Shown here: positions 42,766 through 51,357 of the stretch, one piece after another
How the letters are laid out: each line of letters opens with the position of its first letter
Position numbering within the stretch: the first letter of the stretch is position 1
Assembly: GCA_044227095.1 (NCBI GenBank)
Contig: JBGAFV010000002.1
Coordinates: 310,001 to 374,000 of the forward strand
Direction of reading: 5' to 3'
Source: JACMLD01 sp044227095
GTDB lineage: Bacteria; Bacteroidota; Bacteroidia; Chitinophagales; Chitinophagaceae
DNA length: 64,000 nt
The notes under the pieces: model-generated
What the model was told of the DNA's origin: nothing
Seen by the model: only the letters and a program-made list of their open reading frames with translations
Database searches by the model: none
Made by a program: the position numbers and the translations under genes

Positions 42766-45042
42766 CTAGTCAAACTTTTTCTTCAACTCTGCCAGCTTAG
42801 CCTGGAAAGGATTCAATGCTGTTTCCTTTGGCTTTATATTTTTATTGCCGCCACCATTTCCCATTCTTCGTTCACTACTTGTATTTCTATCACTGCTCAT
42901 TCTGCTTTCACCACCTGCTGTTTTCATTGTTAGTGCAATTCTTTTGCGTGCTACATCAACTTCAGTAACGGTTACCATTACTTTCTGTTGCAATTTCACT
43001 ACCTGGTTTGGATCAGAAACATAAGTATTGCTCAGTTGAGAAATATGTACAAGCCCATCCTGCTTTACACCAATATCTACAAAAGCACCAAAGTTGGTTA
43101 TGTTGGTAACAAGCCCCGGTACCTGCATACCAACCTTTACATCCTCTATAGTTTTAATGGTATCATCAAACCTGAATTCTTCAATTTGTTGGCGTGGGTC
43201 GCGACCCGGCTTTTCCAGTTCTTTTAAAATATCATTAATGGTAAACTCACCAATTGTTTCAGAAACGTATTGCTTCCTGTTTATTTTTTTGCGCAGCTCT
43301 GCCTGTGTTATCAAATCGCCCAATGATACCTGCAGATCTTTGGCCATACCTTCTACTACATGGTAGCTCTCCGGGTGAACAGAAGAATTATCCAACACAT
43401 TTTCAGCACCGGGTATGCGCAAAAATCCTGCGCATTGCTCAAAACTTTTCGGGCCCATCATTGGCACTTTCTTCAGTTCTGTTCGTGATTTAAACGGACC
43501 GTTCTTTAACCTGTATTCAACAATATTTTTTGCCAGTGTAGCACTTAAACCAGAAACATACAACAGCAAATGTTTAGAAGCTGTATTTACGTCAACACCT
43601 ACAAAGTTTACAGCACTTTCAACAACCCTGTCCAAACTGTCTTTTAGTTTAGTTTGATTTACATCGTGCTGGTATTGTCCAACACCAATTGACTTAGCAT
43701 CAATTTTTACCAGTTCACTCAAAGGATCAAGCAAGCGACGGCCAATGCTAATTGCACCACGAACTGTTACATCATGATCAGGAAATTCTTCTCTCGCTAC
43801 TTCTGATGCAGAATAAATAGAAGCACCGCTTTCATTTACCTGGAAGACACTTACATGTTTTCCAAAATCAATTCCGCGAACAAGTTGTTCTGTTTCCCTT
43901 CCGGCAGTACCATTACCAATACCAATAGCTTCAATATCGTATTGGTTAACCAGGTATTTTAATTCGGCAATAGCCTCTTTGGTTTGGTGTTCAGACAAAG
44001 TATAGATAGTTGTGTTATGCACAAGATTGCCCTGTGCATCGAGGCAAACCAGTTTGCAACCTGTACGGAAACCCGGATCAAGCGCAAGTATCCTTTTTGA
44101 ACCTAATGGAGAAGCCAATAAAAGTTGGCGCAGGTTTTCTGTAAATACCTGTATCGCTTCTTCATCAGCCTTATTTTTTCCCAGCAGGCGAAATTCATTT
44201 TCAATAGAAGATTTCAGTAAACGATCATAAGCATCTTCAATAGCTTTTTTTACCTCGGCACTATTAGCATTTGAAGTAGTAATAAAAATCCTGTTCAGAT
44301 CATCAACAGCAGTTTGCCTGTCAATATTAATATCCATAATCAGGAAACCTTCTTTTTCTCCCCTGCGGATGGCCAATGTGCGGTGAGAAGGGCTTTGTGA
44401 CAATGGTTCGCTGAACTCAAAATAATCGCGGTATTTCTGTGCAGCTTCATCTTCCTTTTTGCTGCTTAATACTTTTGAATACAATACAGCACCTTCTGTA
44501 AACAGTTGCCTTACTTTATTCCTGGCCTGTTCATTTTCACTTACCATTTCTGCAATAATATCCCTTGCACCCTGCAATGCTTCTTTTGTATCTTTTACAT
44601 TTTCATTTATATAAGTTGCTGCTAGTTCTTCAGGATTTTCTCCGCCTTGTTTAAAAATAATATCTGCCAATGGCTGAAGGCCTTTTTCAATAGCCTGTGT
44701 TGCTTTTGTTTTGCGTTTGGGTTTATAAGGAAGGTAAATATCTTCCAGCACCGTTGCTTCATAGCAATCTTCAATACGCTGTTTTAATTCTGGTGTAAGT
44801 TTGCCAAGGCCTTCAATGGTTTTAATAACCGTTTCTTTTCTTTTTTCAAGCTCTGTAAAATTTTTTATTTCTTCCACTACATTTCCAATCACTACTTCAT
44901 CTAAGTTGCCAGTAGCTTCTTTGCGGTAACGTGCCATAAACGGAATAGTTGCGCCTTCTGCCTGCAAATCGTGTATACTAACTACCTGTTTAATGGTAAT
45001 ACCTAGTTTCTCTCCTATTTTTTGAATGTATTTTACTTCCAT
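42766..45042 (-). CDS. tex: Tex family transcription accessory protein
   Basis: A 758-aa RNA-binding protein. N-terminal Tex helical region (to about 310), YqgF-like RNase H fold (about 320-470: RILALDPGFRTGCKLVCLDAQGNLV...GIGNGTAGRETEQLVRGI), tandem HhH motifs (about 485-560: VNTASKHLLLYVSGLSATLAKNIVEYR) and an S1 domain (about 640-715: VKVGMQVPGLVTNITNFGAFVDIGVKQDGLVHISQLSN). A G/N/R-rich tail follows. Acts on transcription or RNA processing; normal length. Confidence 0.94.
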   Translation of the reverse strand: MEVKYIQKIGEKLGITIKQVVSIHDLQAEGATIPFMARYRKEATGNLDEVVIGNVVEEIKNFTELEKRKETVIKTIEGLGKLTPELKQRIEDCYEATVLEDIYLPYKPKRKTKATQAIEKGLQPLADIIFKQGGENPEELAATYINENVKDTKEALQGARDIIAEMVSENEQARNKVRQLFTEGAVLYSKVLSSKKEDEAAQKYRDYFEFSEPLSQSPSHRTLAIRRGEKEGFLIMDINIDRQTAVDDLNRIFITTSNANSAEVKKAIEDAYDRLLKSSIENEFRLLGKNKADEEAIQVFTENLRQLLLASPLGSKRILALDPGFRTGCKLVCLDAQGNLVHNTTIYTLSEHQTKEAIAELKYLVNQYDIEAIGIGNGTAGRETEQLVRGIDFGKHVSVFQVNESGASIYSASEVAREEFPDHDVTVRGAISIGRRLLDPLSELVKIDAKSIGVGQYQHDVNQTKLKDSLDRVVESAVNFVGVDVNTASKHLLLYVSGLSATLAKNIVEYRLKNGPFKSRTELKKVPMMGPKSFEQCAGFLRIPGAENVLDNSSVHPESYHVVEGMAKDLQVSLGDLITQAELRKKINRKQYVSETIGEFTINDILKELEKPGRDPRQQIEEFRFDDTIKTIEDVKVGMQVPGLVTNITNFGAFVDIGVKQDGLVHISQLSNTYVSDPNQVVKLQQKVMVTVTEVDVARKRIALTMKTAGGESRMSSDRNTSSERRMGNGGGNKNIKPKETALNPFQAKLAELKKKFD

Positions 45043-45079
45043 AAGTTACCCTGTTCAAATTTTTAATGGGCGACAAAGA

Positions 45080-45268
45080 AAATTAAAAATTAGTAATTAA
45101 GAATTAATAATTATACACAGCTAAATGAAAAATAATTAACTCAATCTCCTTGATTTAATTATTTTACTTTCTAAAGGAACATTTGTTGGGTAAACGCGGA
45201 GAGCCTAAATACTAAAAATATCGGGTATCGGATAGAGAATTTTTAATTACTAATTTCTAATTATTAAT
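45080..45268. repeat. A+T inverted repeat flanking the tex upstream region
   Basis: 'aaaattagtaattaagaatt' at about 45083 and its near reverse complement at 45238-45268 ('ttttaattactaatttctaa') face each other about 120 nt apart; this is another dispersed word family. Holds the tex promoter and the end of the hydrolase gene. Confidence 0.6.
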
Positions 45269-45908
45269 TACCCAATACTTCTCCCAAAATAGCATTCACT
45301 TCCCTGGCTTTGTTCATTACCATTAAATGGCCACCTTTCTTAATAATGTGTGTAGGTTTTGTAAAACGCAGTGGCAGCACTTCGTCCCTGGTACCGTGTA
45401 TATGTATGTATGATGCGGGTGGTTCCTGGTTGCGCCATTGCAGTATGGCATCCATTGCCCAATAAATAAATTTGTCATCGCTTTCGTCTATAATAGCACG
45501 CAGAATACTTTTATCTTCTAAAGTCTCAAGTGTAAAAAAACGTTTGTACCTCGCTGCAGATTTCACAAGAGATACAGGCACCAGTTTATGCAGCTTTAAT
45601 TTTCCAGCAGCTTTAAAATAAAAAGGCAATTGATTAGATAGCGGTATGCTTGAAATTAAAATGGTTTTTACCGGTTTGTATTGTCTCGCAATTTCTGTTA
45701 CTATCATTCCGCCCATTGATAAACCAACAATAGCAAAAGGTTCGTTTGCGTCAATGCCTTCTGCAAGTCGCAATGCATAGCTCTGCAGTGATTCTTTTTC
45801 TGCAGGTTCAATCCATTCAAGAAAAACAGGCTCGCAATGCAGCGGCAGCTTAATGTTTTTAAAAACACGACTGTCTGCTGCGAGGCCGCTTACGAAATAA
45901 ACTTTCAT
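45264..45908 (-). CDS. Alpha/beta hydrolase
   Basis: A 214-aa protein with the alpha/beta-hydrolase nucleophile elbow GLSMGG (near residue 63), FVSGLAADSRVFKNI at the N-terminus, a late Asp in HGTRDEVLP and a His in KKGGHLMVMNKA. No cap domain is evident. Substrate unknown (esterase, thioesterase or similar). Confidence 0.85.
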   Translation of the reverse strand: MKVYFVSGLAADSRVFKNIKLPLHCEPVFLEWIEPAEKESLQSYALRLAEGIDANEPFAIVGLSMGGMIVTEIARQYKPVKTILISSIPLSNQLPFYFKAAGKLKLHKLVPVSLVKSAARYKRFFTLETLEDKSILRAIIDESDDKFIYWAMDAILQWRNQEPPASYIHIHGTRDEVLPLRFTKPTHIIKKGGHLMVMNKAREVNAILGEVLGN

Positions 45909-45934
45909 TCTATTGCTGATTTCTGATGTAACGA

Positions 45935-46205
45935 TGTCTGATTTCTTTTGTCTGAACCATGATTTACTGGATTAAAGGATTTTCTTGATTAGAAGCTTCA
46001 ATGCAATCTTCATTACCATCTGCCACGCATTGAGTTTCTTCAAATTTTCCTTCGTTGCCCAAAGATAAACAGATGAAGTGATTGCGACGCAACGACGATG
46101 CCACGAAATACAAAAGCTGGTATTTAAGCTTTTTAGTGTTGACTTTGAACTCATTTCCACACTTCCACATTTATCATATTTATCACATTCACACATTTTT
46201 TAAAA
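45935..46205. repeat. Gap with TGTCTGAACCA and CACATT word repeats
   Basis: 'ttgtctgaaccatgatttac' and 'tggattaaaggattttcttg' at about 45950-45990 match the 42702 element; 'tttccacacttccacattta' type words at 46155-46200 match those at 2.0 and 31.7 kb. No gene. Confidence 0.6.
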
Positions 46206-46209
46206 ACGG

Positions 46210-46217
46210 TATCTTTA
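46210..46217 (+). promoter_or_regulatory. Possible -7 box upstream of cystathionine beta-synthase
   Basis: TATCTTTA, one mismatch to TAnnTTTG, four nt before the ATG at 46222; would give a leaderless or near-leaderless transcript. Confidence 0.3.
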
Positions 46218-46221
46218 CAAC

Positions 46222-47583
46222 ATGGATATCAAGAACAACATTCTGGAAACCATTGGTCATACACCATTGATCCGTCTTAATAAAATAACAAAGGGCCTTC
46301 CTTGCACGGTACTGGCCAAAGTAGAATATTTTAACCCCGGTAATTCTATTAAAGACCGCATGGCATTAAAGATGCTTGAAGTGGCTGAACAGGAAGGAAA
46401 AATAAAACCCGGCGGTACTATTATTGAAGGTACCAGCGGCAACACCGGTATGGGCCTTGCACTGGCAGCATGTGTAAAAGGCTACAAATGTATTTTTACC
46501 ACTACCGATAAACAATCTAAAGAAAAAGCAGACATTTTAAAAGCAGTTGGTGCAGAAGTAATTGTTTGCCCTACCAATGTAGAACCAGATGATCCACGGT
46601 CTTATTATTCTGTTTCTAAAAGACTGGCTACTGAAGTGCCCAACTCGTGGTATGTAAACCAGTACGATAATCTTGCCAACCGCCTTGCACATTACGAACA
46701 AACCGGCCCTGAAATATGGGAACAAACTGACGGCAAAGTAACACATCTTGTAGTTGCTACCGGTACCGGGGGAACGATAATTGGAACTGGCAAATACCTG
46801 AAAGAAAAAAATCCGAATATAAAAGTATGGGCTATTGACAGCTATGGCTCCTTGCTAAAAAAATATTTTGAAACAGGGATAGAAGATCAGAAAGAAGTAT
46901 ACCCTTACATAAGCGAAGGATTTGGTGAAGACTTTGTACCTGCCAATTACGATATGCAGTATATAGATGAATTTACAAAAGTTACTGATAAAGATGGCGC
47001 TGTAATGGCAAGGCGCATTGCAAAAGAAGAGGGATTGTTTTGTGGTTATAGTGCAGGCAGTTGCCTGCAGGGGCTTTTTCAATTGAAAGATCAATTAAAG
47101 AAAGATGATGTGGTAGTGGTAATATTTCACGACCACGGCAGCAGGTATGTTGCAAAAATTTATAATGATCAATGGATGATGGAACGCGGGTTTCTTGATG
47201 TAAAAACATTTAAAGACATTGTAAACGGAAGGGCAGCAAAACAAAAGCTTGTACATGTAGAACCCAATCATAGTGTATCTGAAGCAGTAGAACTGATGAA
47301 GAAATATGATATTGAACACCTGCCTGTAATAAGTAAAGATGGTGTTGTAGGTTCCATCAGCGAAAATGGATTATTCCAGAAAGTATTTTCTAATCCGGAT
47401 ATAAAAAATGCAACAGTAGCTTCTGTTATAGAACCAGCTTTCCCTGTTGTTGAGTTTTCTACGCCGGTAGAAAAATTAAGCACCCTCATTAACAAAGAAA
47501 ATGGCGCTGTACTGAGTAAAGACGATACAGGAAACTACCATATTGTAACCAAGTACGATGTGCTGAATGCACTTAGCAAATAA
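46222..47583 (+). CDS. Cystathionine beta-synthase
   Basis: A 453-aa PLP enzyme of the cysteine synthase family with a C-terminal pair of CBS domains. The PLP lysine is K44 (NPGNSIKDRMALKM); the substrate loop TSGNTGMGLALAA and the phosphate loop ATGTGGTIIGTGKYL are present. The CBS domains (about 330-453: VSEAVELMKKYDIEHLPVIS, GSISENGLFQKVF) make it cystathionine beta-synthase rather than plain cysteine synthase. Condenses homocysteine with serine, or acts in cysteine synthesis. Confidence 0.92.
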   Translation: MDIKNNILETIGHTPLIRLNKITKGLPCTVLAKVEYFNPGNSIKDRMALKMLEVAEQEGKIKPGGTIIEGTSGNTGMGLALAACVKGYKCIFTTTDKQSKEKADILKAVGAEVIVCPTNVEPDDPRSYYSVSKRLATEVPNSWYVNQYDNLANRLAHYEQTGPEIWEQTDGKVTHLVVATGTGGTIIGTGKYLKEKNPNIKVWAIDSYGSLLKKYFETGIEDQKEVYPYISEGFGEDFVPANYDMQYIDEFTKVTDKDGAVMARRIAKEEGLFCGYSAGSCLQGLFQLKDQLKKDDVVVVIFHDHGSRYVAKIYNDQWMMERGFLDVKTFKDIVNGRAAKQKLVHVEPNHSVSEAVELMKKYDIEHLPVISKDGVVGSISENGLFQKVFSNPDIKNATVASVIEPAFPVVEFSTPVEKLSTLINKENGAVLSKDDTGNYHIVTKYDVLNALSK

Positions 47584-48422
47584 TAAAAATCCAGGTAATT
47601 GGTGATAACATCGTAAGCTTCAACAGGGAATTACTCCTTACTATCATGCTTTGGCTAGTAAATCCACGTATACTCATTTCGTAATTTTACATACAGATCA
47701 TAGGATAATAACACAGTTTGAGGTTAAATACCGAAGGGTAAAGATCTGTTAAAAGCGCTCTTGTCTACGGTACTGCCCAAATATATCTTTGTACCAGAAG
47801 TTGATTGATATTCGTATCCAATATCCATACAAAATCCAAACCCAAAGAATTCAAGATCCTTAAAACCACCAATTCCTAAGAAAAGCATTTAGAATCCAGT
47901 ATCAGTCAACTTTCTTTTTAAATCCGGTATTCTTAAATATACAGAGCCCAGTTTTAGATCCAATCCCTTTTGAAAACATCCAATTCCTGGTTGAAAATCC
48001 CGTTTTTCTTAAATGAGAAACAAAAACTAAAAACCCGGTTACCTCATGTGGAACCCGTTTTTCTTAAATGAGAAACAAACCTTAAAGTCCAGTTATCAAA
48101 ATGAAAAACCCGTTTTTCTTAAGTGAGAAACAAAGCCTTTAAATCCAAATCGTATCCAAAAAAACCTAAGCCCTTTATCCTCAGAAAAACCTATCCACTA
48201 TCATTGAAAAACAATTGATTTAATCTCCAGTACCCTCCTGCCGAATACATTATTTGGCAGGAGGCAAAAGAGTTTAAATGGGTGGCTGATTTAGTCATGT
48301 CTGATTTCTGGTGATCTGTTGTGCTTTATTTTTCTTAGCTTTCTATCTCTCTAATTTTTCACGACTCACGACTCACGACTCACGACTCACGTTCCTTCCC
48401 CTTATTATCGTAACTTGGTTCC
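47584..48422. repeat. 839-nt gap with 55-bp tandem repeat and CACGACT array
   Basis: The unit cccgtttttcttaaatgaga occurs at 47999, 48054 and 48109, exactly 55 bp apart; within each unit gtttttc and gagaaac can pair. The sequence before (about 47860-47990) holds degenerate versions (tccagtatcag, aaatccggtattcttaaat). At 48360-48391 the 7-bp word CACGACT is repeated more than four times. No coding frame was found on either strand. Confidence 0.8.
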
Positions 48423-49532
48423 ATGAGTTTTGGAGAGCAGATAAATCTTTTTTCACGCAACGAACCAGACAGGCCATCCCGCAAAAAACCGATGTTCCGG
48501 ATTATTGAACCATTGCGGGCTTATTTAAAACAACATGGACGTGAAGTAAAACTGCCGGTAGCTTACAGGGATTTGCTGAATTACACTTATTCAGTACCCA
48601 TTCTTGATAAAAACGGCAAGGATACCCTTTGGGAAAGTGTAAACTATGACATGCGTGAATGGAACTATATCCGTGATGGACTTGTAAATATTTATGCCAT
48701 CCTTAAAACAGAAGGTGATCTTACTTTTACAAAACATCTTGATGTGGCCCGTGTTGATTATTGCACATTTGGCAATTCTCATCCTTTTCGCATACGCATC
48801 GTTAATAAATTCAACGACAATTACGATCACTATTATATTAAAGTTGCAGATGCTTCACGCATTTACGGATTAGAGCTTGAACATATTCTTTCCCCCAACC
48901 GCATTACGTTCTTTACACAGAATAATACATTGGTAGAAGAACATATACCCGGCATACCAGGCGACGTATTTATTAAACAATATCTTGAAGCTACAGATAC
49001 CAATAAAATAAGGCTGGCAAAAGAGTTTGTAAAATTTAATGAACGCTGCTTTGTACGTTTATTGGGCGATATGCGCAGTTATAATTTTGTTGTAGACATT
49101 ACACCAGATATAGAAGATTACCAATACCGCATCCGCTGCATAGATTTTGACCAGCAATCTTACGAGGGCAGAAAAAATTTATACCTGCCGCAATTTTTTA
49201 AAGAAAACAAAGCGTTTGTAGATCTTTCCCTCAAATACCTTAACAAAGATTCAATAGCACAGTACCAGGCAGAAGAACGTACCTTAATGACTTTTCGCCT
49301 GGCATCGGCCCGCTATCGTATAAAAGAGTTGCTGGATATTATGTCTAAAGACAGTATTTCTACCCTGGAAAAATTAGAACAACTAAGAACAGAACTGGGC
49401 AGTCATCATAATAATATGTCATTGTTTAAAAAATGCCGCAGTATGGGCCAGTTGCTTAAAAGAAACCTTAAACAAACGCTACAGAAAAACCTGTTGCTGA
49501 TACCAAAAATTCAAAGCCGGTTTGAGGACTAG
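48423..49532 (+). CDS. Large conserved protein of unknown function, kinase-like fold possible
   Basis: A 369-aa soluble protein. No family was recognised. The segment ERCFVRLLGDMRSYNFVVDI followed by YQYRIRCIDFDQQSYEG recalls the catalytic-loop and metal-binding (IDxD) arrangement of aminoglycoside-phosphotransferase or HipA-like kinases, but no glycine-rich loop is clear. It starts with MSFGEQINLFSRNEPDRPSRKKPMFRIIEPLRAYLKQHG. Stands alone between the repeat-filled gap and fbaA. Confidence 0.7.
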   Translation: MSFGEQINLFSRNEPDRPSRKKPMFRIIEPLRAYLKQHGREVKLPVAYRDLLNYTYSVPILDKNGKDTLWESVNYDMREWNYIRDGLVNIYAILKTEGDLTFTKHLDVARVDYCTFGNSHPFRIRIVNKFNDNYDHYYIKVADASRIYGLELEHILSPNRITFFTQNNTLVEEHIPGIPGDVFIKQYLEATDTNKIRLAKEFVKFNERCFVRLLGDMRSYNFVVDITPDIEDYQYRIRCIDFDQQSYEGRKNLYLPQFFKENKAFVDLSLKYLNKDSIAQYQAEERTLMTFRLASARYRIKELLDIMSKDSISTLEKLEQLRTELGSHHNNMSLFKKCRSMGQLLKRNLKQTLQKNLLLIPKIQSRFED

Positions 49533-49719
49533 TGAAAGATTTTGAGATTTCGAAATTTGGTGATTTCCTTTAAAATTATATTCACACCAAATCACAAAAT
49601 CCAGAAATTTCAAAATCAGAAATCTCTACCTCAAATACCCTATCTTAGCGGCGCATTTAACATTGCTTGCCCCATTCAACAAACCAATTATTATCAAACA
49701 AAACTGCACGTTTCCACAC

Positions 49720-50787
49720 ATGAAAAAGTACAAACCAGGGGTATTATTCGGCGAGGAGCTGGAAGCACTCTACAAAGACGCTAAAGAAAACCAATTTGCA
49801 TTACCTGCTGTCAACACCATTGGCACAGACAACATTAATGCAACCCTCGAAACTGCCGCAAAAGTAAACTCACCCGTTATTATACAATTCTCTAACGGTG
49901 GCGCACAATTTATTGCTGGTAAAGGAATGCCCAACGATAAACTTCAGGCCAATATTTCCGGCGGTGTTTCCGGCGCATTGCACATTCACAACGTGGCAAA
50001 ATATTATGGTGTACCTGTAATTATACATACAGACCATGCAGCAAAAAAATGGTTACCCTGGGTAAGTGGCTTAATTGATGCCGGCGAACAATTCTATAAA
50101 GAAAAAGGACAACCTTTATTCAGCTCTCACATGCTGGATCTTTCTGAAGAACCAATTGAAGAAAATATTCACACTTCAGTAGAATTCTTTAAACGCATGC
50201 AGCCACTGGGTATGGCCATAGAAATAGAATTGGGTGTTACAGGTGGAGAAGAAGATGGCGTAGACAACAGCGGCATTGAAAATGATAAACTCTATACACA
50301 ACCGCAACACGTTGCTTTTGCTTATACAGAATTAAGCAAAGTAGGCAGGCTGTTTTCTGTAGCTGCTGCATTTGGAAACGTACATGGTGTTTACAGCCCG
50401 GGCAATGTAGAACTAAGGCCAATCATTTTAAAAAATAGCCAGGACTTTATAGAAAAAGAATTGAAGACAGGCCCCAAACCTGTATACTTTGTATTCCACG
50501 GCGGTAGCGGTTCTCCTCAGCACCAGATAAGAGAAGCCATTGGATACGGTGCAATAAAAATGAATATTGATACCGATTTGCAATGGGCTTTCTGGGAAGG
50601 TATACTTGCTTATTATAAAAAGAATGAAGCCTACCTGCAGGGACAATTGGGTAATCCGGAAGGAAAAGATAAACCCAATAAAAAGTATTACGATCCCCGT
50701 GTATGGCTGCGCAAAGGCGAAGAAACTTTTGCTAAAAGACTAGAAACGGCATTTGAAGATCTCAATTGTATTAACCGTAACGCATAA
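49720..50787 (+). CDS. fbaA: Class II fructose-bisphosphate aldolase
   Basis: Zinc-dependent cleavage of fructose-1,6-bisphosphate in glycolysis. About 355 aa from ATG 49720 (MKKYKPGVLFGEELEALYKDA), typical of the FbaA type. Zinc and substrate residues: VIIHTDHAAKKW, GVTGGEEDGVDNSG, FGNVHGVYSPGNV and VFHGGSGSPQHQIREAIGYGAIKMNIDTDLQWAF. A strong terminator follows. Confidence 0.94.
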   Translation: MKKYKPGVLFGEELEALYKDAKENQFALPAVNTIGTDNINATLETAAKVNSPVIIQFSNGGAQFIAGKGMPNDKLQANISGGVSGALHIHNVAKYYGVPVIIHTDHAAKKWLPWVSGLIDAGEQFYKEKGQPLFSSHMLDLSEEPIEENIHTSVEFFKRMQPLGMAIEIELGVTGGEEDGVDNSGIENDKLYTQPQHVAFAYTELSKVGRLFSVAAAFGNVHGVYSPGNVELRPIILKNSQDFIEKELKTGPKPVYFVFHGGSGSPQHQIREAIGYGAIKMNIDTDLQWAFWEGILAYYKKNEAYLQGQLGNPEGKDKPNKKYYDPRVWLRKGEETFAKRLETAFEDLNCINRNA

Positions 50788-50793
50788 CATACC

Positions 50794-50826
50794 AAAAGAA
50801 CACGCCTTAGTGCGTGTTCTTTTTTT
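50794..50826 (+). terminator. Intrinsic terminator of fbaA
   Basis: Perfect 10-bp stem aagaacacgc/gcgtgttctt, 6-nt loop, seven T residues. Confidence 0.9.
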
Positions 50827-50861
50827 ACAAAATCATTCCATCATCCGTGTAAAGCTACTCG

Positions 50862-50891
50862 CCCTACCCGCTTCGGCCCGTAGGGTTTTTT
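50862..50891 (+). terminator. Second hairpin with T-run downstream of fbaA
   Basis: ccctac/gtaggg outer stem with inner ccg/cgg pairing and TTTTTT after; a tandem terminator or the end of a short transcript. Confidence 0.55.
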
Positions 50892-50924
50892 ATTTTATAC
50901 CAGCAGCAGTATGTCATGCTGCTT

Positions 50925-51235
50925 TTGTTGTGTCACTCACTTGTGCAGTATAACATGTGGCAACGATACGCATAGGGCTACGCCTTATGCTTTACATACA
51001 ACGCCCTTTCAGGGCTTTACTTAACAAGTCCTGAAAGCAGGATGTACAATAGCAATGGGTGAAACCCATAGCTACATACCTTTGCCCCGTTTCGTATCTC
51101 CACGAAACGGAAAATTCGCATGAGGCTTAACCTTATGCTACACATACAACGCCCTTTCAGGGCTTTGTCAATTAGTCCTGAAAGGACGATGTACAAATAG
51201 CAATGGGTGTAGCCCATTGCACCTAAAATCATATA
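50925..51235. repeat. Ladder of nine short hairpins
   Basis: Between fbaA and the ClC gene at least nine palindromes follow each other at 10-25 nt spacing: gcatagggctacgccttatgc, gccctttcagggc, tcctgaaagcagga, atgggtgaaacccat, ccgtttcgt...acgaaacgg, gcatgagg...ccttatgc, gccctttcagggc, gtcctgaaaggac and caatgggtgtagcccattg. Stems are 5-9 bp, many with GAA or TTC loops. The order repeats partly, so two rounds of a composite unit are visible. No coding sequence. Confidence 0.85.
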
Positions 51236-51357
51236 TTTGTATTCAAAGGAAATGGTGTCTTCCTATTTAACCGTCTTTCTCACGAAAGTCTGATGGCGCC
51301 TGCAAATAAATTTTAATTACCAATGGTTATCCACAACCATTACATTATTTGTAGGCT

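Noticed and set aside
47999..48135. CRISPR array, because of regular 55-bp spacing
   Set aside because: The period is made of an entire repeated unit with no unique spacers of constant length, only three copies, and no cas genes.
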